Source: Myxococcales bacterium (lineage in GTDB: Bacteria; Myxococcota_A; Polyangia; Fen-1088). From it: a stretch of 52,999 nt of DNA. Within the stretch, counting starts at the first letter, position 1, and each line of letters opens with the position of its first letter. The position numbers and the translations under genes were made by a program. The stretch is taken from positions 1 to 52,999 of the forward strand of contig PLNW01000118.1 of assembly GCA_003142855.1 (NCBI GenBank). Reading direction: 5' to 3'. This document shows positions 20,111-27,333 of the stretch, one piece after another. Below the pieces are notes generated by a model. That model searched no databases, had not been told where the DNA came from, and saw only the letters and a program-made list of their open reading frames with translations.

Positions 20111-21873
20111 AGCTCGGCATTCGCGCCAAACTCTTCACGGCATCGTTGGCGCTCATCGTGGTTTCGCTGGCCGCGGGCGAGCTGTATCTGCGGCCGGCCA
20201 TTGAGAACGATCTCATGGCGCGTATTCGCGCTGACCTGTCGGCTCGCCTGGCATTGGTGGCTGAGCAAGCGCAGACGCTGGCCGCGACGGGCGACACGAC
20301 CAACTGGGAATGGGACGCCCTGGCCGATCGCCTGGGTCCCCTGGCCCACGCGCGCGTGACCTTCATCGACGGGCGGGGTGTGGTGAAAGGCGACTCCGAG
20401 CTGTCGGGCGAGGCCCTCGAACGCGTCGAGAACCACGGCAGCCGGCCAGAGGTCAGGGCGGCGCTGCAAGGGCGGAGCACCGACGAGGTGCGCTTTTCGG
20501 CCACGCTCGGACGACGACTGCTCTACACGGCCACGCCGGTCGCGGGAGCAGGGAACATGGTGGCGCGCCTGAGCCTGCCGCTGGCGGAGGTCGACCAGGC
20601 CGTGGCGCGGCTTCGCACCATTCTCATCATCGGCGGGTTGGTGGCGCTGCTGGCAGCGGTGATGCTTTCGAGCGGTGCGGTCGTGCTGCTGGCGCGCGAA
20701 CTCCGCCACGTGACAGCGATTGCCCGCCGCATGTCTGCTGGTGAGCTCGACCTGCGCAGTCGCCTGGACACACATGACGAGGTCGGGGAGCTGGGCCGGA
20801 CGCTGGATCATTTGGCTGAGAACCTGTCGCGTTCGCTGCACGAGCTGCGTGACGAACGTGATCTGCTCGGCCGCATCCTCGAGGCCATGCGCGAGGGTGT
20901 GTTGGTGCTCGACAGCGAGCGGCGCATCCTGCGCTTCAACGGATCGTTGCGGGAGATGTTGCTACTCGACACCGCGGCCGTGGGCCGCCCAGCCATCGAA
21001 GCGGTACGCAATGCCGAGCTGCAGACGCTGGTGGATGCGGCGATTGCCGGTCAGGAACCAGTCACCGGCGAGATTGAGGTGGCAGGTCTGAGGCCGCGGA
21101 GTTTGCTGGTCCATGCCACGCGTCTCTCGGGCGAGCCCCGCTGCGTCCTGGTGGTTCTCTTCGACGTGACCGAAGTGCGGCGACTGGAGACCGTGCGCAA
21201 GGACTTCGTGGCCAATGTGTCGCACGAGCTGCGCACGCCCATCGCGGCGGTCATGTCCGCGGCTGAGACACTGAGGACAGCGGCGCGGACAGACCCTGCG
21301 GCAACCGGATCGTTTGTTGAGATCATCGAGCGCAATGCCCGCCGGCTGGGCGATCTGGTGCAAGACTTGCTGGACCTGTCCCGAATCGAATCGAAGGAAT
21401 TCCGTCTAGCGGTCGACACCTTCGATCTTTCCCACGTGGTGGCCAGAACCCTGGAGTTCCACGAGGAGCGAGCCACGCCCAAGCGCATGCGCATGAGCGC
21501 AGCGCTACCGCCGCAATTGCCGGCGGTGCGCGGCGACGCCACCGCGCTGGAGCGCGTGCTGTCCAACCTGATTGACAACGCGGTCAAGTATTGTCCCGAG
21601 GGCGCCGCCGTTGTCGTGACGGCCGAAGACCTGGGTGGCAAGCTCCGCGTGACGGTCAGCGATGACGGCCCCGGCATCGAAGCCCGGCACTTGCCGCGAC
21701 TGTTTGAGCGCTTCTATCGCTGCGATCCGGGGCGCTCGCGTGCCATGGGTGGGACCGGCCTGGGCCTATCCATCGTCAAGCACCTGGTGGAAGCCATGGG
21801 AGGAAGCGTGCAAGTTGAGAGCACGTCGGGGCAGGGCACGCGGTTCAGTTTCACGATTCCCACGGCGGTTTAG
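20107..21873 (+). CDS. phoR: Phosphate-sensing histidine kinase
   Basis: A 588-residue inner-membrane kinase. Order: membrane helix (about 8-28), a periplasmic stretch of about 140 residues, second helix (about 175-200, IGGLVALLAAVMLSS), HAMP, PAS (EAMREGVLVLDSERRILRFN), HisKA with NVSHELRTPIAAV (phospho-acceptor His), and an ATPase domain with NLIDNAVKYCPEG, DDGPGI and GTGLGLSIVK. It starts with GTG overlapping the phoB stop. The large periplasmic part is larger than in E. coli PhoR. Pairing with phoB and Pho boxes supports the phosphate role. Confidence 0.9.
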   Translation: MKLGIRAKLFTASLALIVVSLAAGELYLRPAIENDLMARIRADLSARLALVAEQAQTLAATGDTTNWEWDALADRLGPLAHARVTFIDGRGVVKGDSELSGEALERVENHGSRPEVRAALQGRSTDEVRFSATLGRRLLYTATPVAGAGNMVARLSLPLAEVDQAVARLRTILIIGGLVALLAAVMLSSGAVVLLARELRHVTAIARRMSAGELDLRSRLDTHDEVGELGRTLDHLAENLSRSLHELRDERDLLGRILEAMREGVLVLDSERRILRFNGSLREMLLLDTAAVGRPAIEAVRNAELQTLVDAAIAGQEPVTGEIEVAGLRPRSLLVHATRLSGEPRCVLVVLFDVTEVRRLETVRKDFVANVSHELRTPIAAVMSAAETLRTAARTDPAATGSFVEIIERNARRLGDLVQDLLDLSRIESKEFRLAVDTFDLSHVVARTLEFHEERATPKRMRMSAALPPQLPAVRGDATALERVLSNLIDNAVKYCPEGAAVVVTAEDLGGKLRVTVSDDGPGIEARHLPRLFERFYRCDPGRSRAMGGTGLGLSIVKHLVEAMGGSVQVESTSGQGTRFSFTIPTAV

Positions 21874-21894
21874 CGGGCCGCGACGGCGGATTAC

Positions 21895-21921
21895 GTTGCC
21901 GGCGTGTTTCCAGCGAGTGAA
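21895..21921 (+). repeat. 27-bp motif, copy 1 (before the Ser/Thr kinase-amtB pair)
   Basis: GTTGCCGGCGTGTTTCC begins a 27-bp stretch that recurs at 25282-25308 near glnK. There are 22 identities and the 5 differences are all transitions. It lies in the 150-bp gap between phoR and the kinase start. Confidence 0.5.
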
Positions 21922-22023
21922 TGTCGGCCACACACGCATTCAGTATCCAGCACGTCTCGATTTGCTTCTTTGGCGATCGACATTCAAGATGCCCCTCATG
22001 AGTTCTTGCGGACGTGCGTTCTG

Positions 22024-23025
22024 ATGCGCGAGGTGAGCATCGGCGAATGCCTCGATCAGTACCAGTTGACTGACGTGCTGGCGCGCAGTGGAATGGCGTC
22101 CATCTTCAAGGCCACTGACAGCGCGACCGGGGCTACCGTGGTGCTGAAGATCCCCCACCCGCAATTCGAGAGTGACGTGGTGTTTTACGAGCGTTTCCGG
22201 CGCGAGGAAGAGTTGGGGCTGCGCCTGGAACACCCCAACATCGTGCGCGTGCTGCGGCCCAAGGAAAAGAGCCGCATGTACATCGTCATGGAATTCATCG
22301 AGGGCAAGTCCCTGCGCGTGCTCATGCAGGAGACGCGACCCATGGCCACAGACACGGCGCTCGGTCTGGTGATCCAAGTGTGCGAGGCGCTGGCCTACAT
22401 GCACGAGCACAAGGTCGTCCATCGCGACATGAAGCCGGAAAACGTTCTGGTCACGGCCGACGGTCGCGCCAAGATCCTGGACTTCGGGATTGCCTTCGAC
22501 GCGTCGGCGCGGCGAATGACCTGGGCTGGCCTGTCCAACACCATCGGCACCCCTGACTACATGGCACCGGAGCAAATCGGCGGCCGGCGCGGCGATGCCC
22601 GCACCGACGTGTACGCGCTCGGCACCATCTTGTACGAGATGCTGACAGGAGAGTTGCCCTATTCCAGCGCCAACCCTCACGCTCTCCTGCGCGCCAAGGC
22701 CAACGAGGAGCCCACTCCGCCAAGCTACTATGTACCCGGCTTTGATCGCTCGCTGGAGGCCATCTTGCTCAAGGCCCTGGAACGCTCGCCGCGCGATCGC
22801 TACGCCGGAGCGGCGGAATTTCTGGCCGATCTACGCAATCCCGCGGCGGTGCCGCCCTACGACCCGGAGACAGGTCGCGCCCGCCGCCATTTTTCCATCC
22901 CTCGACGCGTGCTCATGCCAATGATTGTGGTGTTGGTGCTGGCCGGGCTCACTGGGCTCATCTGGTGTAGTCATCCGCACCGGACCGGCTCGGGTCGCGC
23001 CAGTCAGAGCAAAAGGAGCATGTAG
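22024..23025 (+). CDS. Membrane-anchored Ser/Thr protein kinase
   Basis: A 333-residue Hanks-type kinase. The domain (about 10-275) has lysine 42 in VVLKIPH, the catalytic loop VVHRDMKPEN, DFG in KILDFGIAF and YMAPEQI. The glycine-rich loop is unusual (LARSGMASIFKA): it lacks the first glycine of GxGxxG. A single membrane helix (about 296-315) ends the protein with a short tail, so there is no large extracellular sensor domain. Only 1 bp separates its stop from the amtB start, so the kinase and the ammonium channel should be made together. Substrates are unknown. Confidence 0.9.
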   Translation: MREVSIGECLDQYQLTDVLARSGMASIFKATDSATGATVVLKIPHPQFESDVVFYERFRREEELGLRLEHPNIVRVLRPKEKSRMYIVMEFIEGKSLRVLMQETRPMATDTALGLVIQVCEALAYMHEHKVVHRDMKPENVLVTADGRAKILDFGIAFDASARRMTWAGLSNTIGTPDYMAPEQIGGRRGDARTDVYALGTILYEMLTGELPYSSANPHALLRAKANEEPTPPSYYVPGFDRSLEAILLKALERSPRDRYAGAAEFLADLRNPAAVPPYDPETGRARRHFSIPRRVLMPMIVVLVLAGLTGLIWCSHPHRTGSGRASQSKRSM

Positions 23026-23026
23026 C

Positions 23027-24370
23027 ATGTCAGCGTTCTCCCTCGAACACGCGCTCAACCTGGCCTGGGTGCTGCTGGGCGCCTTCCTGGTCATGTTCAT
23101 GCAGGTCGGCTTCGCCATGATGGAGACGGGATTCACGCGCGCCAAGAACGCGGTGAACACCATGGCCATGAATATGATCATCTATCCCTTGGGGGTGCTG
23201 GGTTTCTGGCTGTGCGGTTTTGGCTTCATGCTGGGGGGAGTGCAGGGCTGGCCGACGCTGGGGGCGGCGCTGGCTCCCGCGCACGAGATCAGCCTGCACA
23301 TCGGCGGCCACGGCTACGGCATCATTGGTGCCGGCAAATTCGCGCTGGTCTCGGTGGCCAATGATCCAGTCAATCTGGCCATGTTCTTGTTTGCGGCCAT
23401 GTTCATGGACACGGCCGCCACAATTCCCACGGGCGCCATGTCCGAACGCTGGAAATTCCTGCCCTTTCTCGTCTACGGCCTGTTCATGTCCATGTTTCTG
23501 TATCCGCTCTACGGCAACTGGGTCTGGGGCGGCGGCTGGCTGGCACAAATGGGCGCGAATTGGGGACTCGGGCATGGTCATGTGGATTTCGCCGGCTCGT
23601 CGGTGGTGCATATGACCGGGGGAATTACAGCCTTGGCCGGCGCGATGGTGCTGGGCCCGCGCGTGGGCAAGTACCGGCGCGACGAAACCATTGCGGCGAT
23701 TCCCGGGCACAATTTGCCCATGGCCATGGTGGGCACGCTCATCCTGGCTTTTGGCTGGTTCGGTTTCAACACCGCTTCGACCTTGAACGCCAGCGACGGT
23801 CGCATCGCCATTGTGGCCAGCAACACGCTGCTCTCGTCGGCCGCGGGCGCCATCGCCGCCCTGGCCACAGCCTGGTATTTGTCGCGCAGGCCCGACATCG
23901 GCATGGCCTGCAACGGCATGCTGGGCGGCCTAGTGGCCATCACCGCGCCTTGCGCCTTTGTCGGCCCGGCCGCTGCTGTGCTCATCGGCGCACTGGCGGG
24001 ACCGCTGGTTGTCCTGGTGGTGACCCTGCTCGAGCGCCGCCTGCGCATCGACGATCCCGTGGGCGCTATCGCGGTTCACGGCGCCTGTGGTGCCTGGGGT
24101 GCCTTGGCACTGGGACTTCTGGCCGACGGGAGTTACGGCGAGGGCTGGAACGGTGTGGCTGGCCCGGTCCGCGGTCTTCTGTTCGGCGACGCCAGTCAAT
24201 TTCTGGCGCAATTGATTGGCATCGCTACCAATGCGATTGTGGTTTTTGCGCTGGCCTACGCATTCTTCCGCTTGCTCGATCGGGTCATGGGCAACCGCGT
24301 GCCATCCGAAGTGGAGTGGACCGGGCTCGACTCGCTGGAAATGGGTTCGCAAGCCTACCCGCACGCCTGA
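23027..24370 (+). CDS. amtB: Ammonium channel/transporter
   Basis: A 447-residue Amt protein with 11 expected membrane segments. The twin-histidine pore is seen in SSVVHMTGG and AVHGACGAWG, and the family signature in the middle (VGTLILAFGWFGFNTAS) is clear. It has no signal-peptide-like extension. It conducts ammonium across the inner membrane and, with GlnK, reports external ammonium. The ribosome binding site (AAAAGGAG) lies inside the end of the kinase gene. The glnK gene is downstream but on the opposite strand, unlike the usual glnK-amtB operon. Confidence 0.95.
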   Translation: MSAFSLEHALNLAWVLLGAFLVMFMQVGFAMMETGFTRAKNAVNTMAMNMIIYPLGVLGFWLCGFGFMLGGVQGWPTLGAALAPAHEISLHIGGHGYGIIGAGKFALVSVANDPVNLAMFLFAAMFMDTAATIPTGAMSERWKFLPFLVYGLFMSMFLYPLYGNWVWGGGWLAQMGANWGLGHGHVDFAGSSVVHMTGGITALAGAMVLGPRVGKYRRDETIAAIPGHNLPMAMVGTLILAFGWFGFNTASTLNASDGRIAIVASNTLLSSAAGAIAALATAWYLSRRPDIGMACNGMLGGLVAITAPCAFVGPAAAVLIGALAGPLVVLVVTLLERRLRIDDPVGAIAVHGACGAWGALALGLLADGSYGEGWNGVAGPVRGLLFGDASQFLAQLIGIATNAIVVFALAYAFFRLLDRVMGNRVPSEVEWTGLDSLEMGSQAYPHA

Positions 24371-24382
24371 AAGTTAGCTGTT

Positions 24383-24443
24383 CCCCCTGCGGGGGCTTCG
24401 GGACGGACAACCCACCCCACCTCGCCCCGCGCGCTTCGCGCGC
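24383..24443 (+). terminator. Hairpins after amtB
   Basis: Two GC hairpins follow the amtB stop: CCCCC-TGC-GGGGG (24383-24395) and GCGCGC-TTC-GCGCGC (24429-24443). No T-run follows either, so factor-independent termination is uncertain. Confidence 0.4.
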
Positions 24444-24450
24444 GCCCTCG

Positions 24451-24568
24451 TCACCACAGAGACACAGAGGCCGCAGAGGCGGAGGAGAGGAAGGGAAGGG
24501 TTGGATACAGCGCAGCCACAGTCCCTTCTTCTCATCCGATCTCTGTGCCCTCTGTGCCTCTGTGGGGA
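24451..24568. mobile_element. MITE-like element with ~28-bp terminal inverted repeats
   Basis: The left arm TCACCACAGAGACACAGAGG (24451 on) and the right arm, whose reverse complement starts TCCCCACAGAGGCACAGAGG (ending 24568), are long imperfect inverted repeats. They flank a core of about 60 bp without a gene. The CACAGAG-type arms recall small non-autonomous elements seen in many bacterial genomes; naming a family is not possible here. Its right part overlaps the 3' end of the gene at 24532-24906. Confidence 0.65.
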
Positions 24569-24906
24569 ATAGGTAGCGAGTCCCGCAGCGCTTGCATGAC
24601 GTCGAGCAGACAGAACACGCCAAAGCCGCGAAGTTCGAGCAGGCTGCCGTAGGTCCAACCCTCGCGGTGAGCGGCGCCCGGATCCTGCTGCCGAAGGGCA
24701 TTGCTGGTGCGCGTGTGCAGGCGGTCGCCGAATCGGGCGGCAAGCTCGCCGGGAGAGGGTGTCGATTGAGCGAGAAACTCGGGCGGCAGGAATTCTCGGT
24801 AGGCCGCCGTCGGTCGAAAACCCGTCAACGCGAAGAATGCCTCCACAAAACGGGCGGTGTCTTGCGCGCGCTTCTCTCGGCGCTCGGTGGCTTTTTCAGC
24901 AATCAT
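24532..24906 (-). CDS. Small protein with an RNA polymerase alpha-CTD-like motif
   Basis: A 124-residue protein with a charged N-terminal helix (MIAEKATERREKRAQDTARF), a Pro-rich middle, and a C-terminal part (RTSNALRQQ...GWTYGSLLELRGFGVFCLLDVMQALRDSL). That last part closely follows the helix-hairpin-helix pattern of the RNA polymerase alpha C-terminal domain (LKxxGIxTVGDLLxxxxxxLxxIRNFGxKSLxEI). It starts 12 bp after the glnK stop, so it is probably cotranscribed. The last dozen residues (PIPHRGTEGTEIG) and the stop codon come from the inserted MITE-like element. The function is unknown; protein or DNA binding is plausible. Confidence 0.6.
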   Translation of the reverse strand: MIAEKATERREKRAQDTARFVEAFFALTGFRPTAAYREFLPPEFLAQSTPSPGELAARFGDRLHTRTSNALRQQDPGAAHREGWTYGSLLELRGFGVFCLLDVMQALRDSLPIPHRGTEGTEIG

Positions 24907-24918
24907 CGGGCCGTCTGT

Positions 24919-25257
24919 CTAGAGAGCATCGTGGCCGCGTTCCCCGGTGCGGATACGGATGACGTCGACCACCTCACTGACGAAGATCTTTCCATCCCCG
25001 ATCTCGCCTGTGCGTGCAGTAGCCTGGATCGCTTCGACGATGGGCTGCACCATGTCGTCGTCGCTGACCATCTGGATGCGAACCTTGGGGTTGAAGTCCA
25101 CGGTGTGGCGCGAACCGGGGTGGGAATCCTTCTCGCCGCCGCCACGGCCGAAGCCCCTCACCTCCGACACCGTTAGACCCTGGGCGCCCACCTGGCGCAG
25201 CCGGTCCTTCAAAGTGTCCAGCTTGAACGGCTTGACAATCGCCTCGATGTTCTTCAT
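24919..25257 (-). CDS. glnK: PII signal-transduction protein (GlnK-like)
   Basis: A 112-residue PII protein. The core is standard: KNIEAIVKPFKLDTLKDRL, GLTVSEVRGFGR, the B-loop TARTGEIGDGKIFV and VIRIRTGERGHDAL. The T-loop is not: residues 39-51 read GGGEKDSHPGSRH, so Tyr51 (the uridylylation site) is His, Arg47 (the AmtB pore plug) is Pro, and Gln39 (a 2-oxoglutarate/Mg ligand) is Gly. It is therefore unlikely to be uridylylated or to block AmtB in the known way. It faces amtB tail to tail and is followed by the alpha-CTD-like gene. Confidence 0.9.
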   Translation of the reverse strand: MKNIEAIVKPFKLDTLKDRLRQVGAQGLTVSEVRGFGRGGGEKDSHPGSRHTVDFNPKVRIQMVSDDDMVQPIVEAIQATARTGEIGDGKIFVSEVVDVIRIRTGERGHDAL

Positions 25258-25281
25258 TACAGCAAGCCTGCTCCGGACTAT

Positions 25282-25308
25282 GTTGCCGGTGTGTTTCCGG
25301 TGGGCGAA
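25282..25308 (+). repeat. 27-bp motif, copy 2 (before glnK)
   Basis: This second copy of the motif at 21895-21921 lies 25-51 bp before the glnK start codon, in the opposite orientation relative to the gene. Confidence 0.5.
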
Positions 25309-25325
25309 ATTTCGGTAACCGACCC

Positions 25326-25370
25326 GGCGCGGGCGGGAAGCTCTGGGAGGGAACACTTCCCGCCTGCGCC
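25326..25370 (-). terminator. Strong hairpin between the porin gene and glnK
   Basis: Arms GGCGCGGGCGGGAAG (25326-25340) and CTTCCCGCCTGCGCC (25356-25370) pair over 15 bp with one mismatch around a 15-nt loop. The hairpin begins 14 bp after the porin stop codon and probably ends or stabilises that transcript. No T-run follows. Confidence 0.55.
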
Positions 25371-25383
25371 GGCCGAACACTGA

Positions 25384-26652
25384 CTAGAAATAGGCCAGGA
25401 AGGCGACCAGGCCCGTGAACTGGTTCTTGCGGGGCGCGTCGCCTTTGGTGAACAGATACTGGTCGGCGAAATCCCCGCGCAGTTCCAGCCGGGTCTCGAA
25501 GTGCTTGGCCACAGTCAGGCCGCCCATGAGTGTACCTTCGTAAAGTACTGCATCGCCCGTGTAGGCGGTGGCGGGCGGCGTGACCGCGAATCCCGAGGTG
25601 TAGCCGCCACTCTTGCTCGACACCAACTCGAACCTGGCAGCAACGTTGAACAGGTCGGTGAAGGCGTACTTCCCCATGGCCGCTGCTCCGATCCAGTACG
25701 GGGTGCCGGTCTTCAGGTAGTCGATATTGAGACCGACAGACGCCTGGCCAATATCCTTGGTGACCACGCCATCAATCAGAATCGTGACGTCGCCGCCTGA
25801 CACGGTGCCTGCCACGGCTGGCACGGGCCCTTCTTTGCCGATGTAGGTGGTCAGCGACGCATTCAGGCCAGAATCCGGCGGGGCAAAGGTTGCGTTGGCA
25901 CCAAAGGTCTTGCCGATGTTGTTGTCAGGATCATTATTCCAGCCGTTGACCAGGCTGGCCTGCAGCTTGAGCGAAGGGTTCACCGTGGCATTCACGCGCA
26001 GACCCGTGTGCAAGAGCGGAACGCCGTAGAACAACATCGAGCGGCTATAGAGCCAGTTCTTGTTGGACTCGATGACCTCGGCGCTGGCCGTAGTCACGAA
26101 GCGACCAGCGTCCACGGTAAGCCACTTCGTCGCTTTGACCGTGGCAAAAGCCTGTTGCACGAGGAAGTCATTGCCGTACTGACTGGTCGTCAGAGGGCTA
26201 CCAGCCGCACTGGTTCCGGCGCTGGCCCCGTTGATGATGGCGGCCGTGTGGCCGGCGCCCAGGTCCATGCGAAAAGCGACATACTCCGTGTCCGCTCCCA
26301 CGCCCAGCTTGGCGTAGTTGAGCGAGAAGCTGTTGGACGCCACGTCGAACTGACGGGGCCCCCCTGGGGACTGAAGCGAAGGCTTCCCCGTAAAGTTGTA
26401 CATGTAGTAGGCGTCCACCAGGGCTTCCCAAGTGAAGGCGACGGGCGGAACCGCCGCCGGTGCTGCGGCGGCCGCGGGTGCGGCCGGTGCTGCTGCACTC
26501 GCCGGCGCAGCCTCGGCAGGTGTAACCGGCGCAGGCGCGGGCTGGGCGGGCGCTGCGGCCGGCGCATCGGCTGGCGTCGCTGCCTGCCCGAATGCCACCA
26601 GTGGACTCAACCCAATTGCGACCGTAACGACAGAAGCGAGCAAATTGCGCAT
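25384..26652 (-). CDS. Outer-membrane beta-barrel porin (BBP2/OmpL-like)
   Basis: A 422-residue protein. Start ATG 26652 has a good ribosome binding site (AAGGAG). A signal peptide (RNLLASVVTVAIGLSPLVAFGQA) is followed by a low-complexity Ala/Pro linker (about 25-70) and then a barrel beginning FTWEALVDAYYMYNF and ending LVAFLAYF. The pattern YxYNF...PRQFDVxSNSFSLNYAKLGV is typical of the putative beta-barrel porin-2 family (PF07642). Its position between glnK/amtB and the nif genes suggests a role in nitrogen-compound uptake, but that is inference. Confidence 0.8.
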   Translation of the reverse strand: MRNLLASVVTVAIGLSPLVAFGQAATPADAPAAAPAQPAPAPVTPAEAAPASAAAPAAPAAAAAPAAVPPVAFTWEALVDAYYMYNFTGKPSLQSPGGPRQFDVASNSFSLNYAKLGVGADTEYVAFRMDLGAGHTAAIINGASAGTSAAGSPLTTSQYGNDFLVQQAFATVKATKWLTVDAGRFVTTASAEVIESNKNWLYSRSMLFYGVPLLHTGLRVNATVNPSLKLQASLVNGWNNDPDNNIGKTFGANATFAPPDSGLNASLTTYIGKEGPVPAVAGTVSGGDVTILIDGVVTKDIGQASVGLNIDYLKTGTPYWIGAAAMGKYAFTDLFNVAARFELVSSKSGGYTSGFAVTPPATAYTGDAVLYEGTLMGGLTVAKHFETRLELRGDFADQYLFTKGDAPRKNQFTGLVAFLAYF

Positions 26653-26766
26653 CTCTTTCTCCTTGTTTGCGAACACCTGACGAATAGAAGCAAACAACAA
26701 TCGCAACTGCAATGGGGCCGGGCGTGTATTTGCCGCACTTTAGCCGGCGCGAAACCGTGGGGAAAC

Positions 26767-27333
26767 CTAGCGTTCTTGCCTGCGTTTCCTCACCTGTCTT
26801 TCGGGGCCGATCTCCTGTGTTTTCCGAGGGCAGCGGCTGCGTAGGCAAATCATATGGGTAGGTTGAAAAGCGAGACGGTCATAGAATGCCAGCGCCAATC
26901 GGTTGCGGCGATCGGTCAGCAGTTGCAGGCGCGCCAGACCATTGGTCCGCGCCCAGTGCGAGAGGCTTGCCATCAGCGATGTCCCGATGCCGTCTCCGCG
27001 CAGGTCGTCGCGTACCACCACGTCCTCGATCCAGCCCGAGCGTGCGCCTTCTACAGTGGACACGACAATCTGAACCGTGGCCATTCCGACGACTTCTCCT
27101 AGCCTTTCGGCCACCACGACGTAGGCGCGGCCACGTCGGGCGGCGCCCAGAAGCAGGCGCAGGCCGCGGGCATGCCGAGCCGGCCTGACCTCGAAGTCGG
27201 TCTCGATGGAGAAGAGCTGACAGAGAAGCTCGACCAGGCCCGGCAGATCGGTGATTCGGGCGGGCCGGACGGTGACGCTCACGGTTTCCGACACAAGAGA
27301 GGATTGGGTGTGGCTGAACATGATGGGGCTCAC
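26767..27333 (-). CDS. GNAT N-acetyltransferase coupled to nifV
   Basis: A 188-residue GNAT protein. The fold is clear from [55 protein letters not shown] (acetyl-CoA loop, RGDGIG) and [10 protein letters not shown]. The C-terminal tail is basic ([24 protein letters not shown]). The ATG overlaps the nifV stop (ATGA), so it is the third gene of nifB-nifV-GNAT. The substrate is unknown. Coupling to nifV suggests work during nitrogen fixation, for example on a protein lysine or an amino-acid derivative. Confidence 0.85.
   Translation of the reverse strand: MSPIMFSHTQSSLVSETVSVTVRPARITDLPGLVELLCQLFSIETDFEVRPARHARGLRLLLGAARRGRAYVVVAERLGEVVGMATVQIVVSTVEGARSGWIEDVVVRDDLRGDGIGTSLMASLSHWARTNGLARLQLLTDRRNRLALAFYDRLAFQPTHMICLRSRCPRKTQEIGPERQVRKRRQER

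Noticed and set aside
25258..25383. Sigma-54 promoter before glnK
   Set aside because: The best candidate (CCGGAGCAGGCTTGC on the minus strand) has the wrong spacing between the GG and GC elements.
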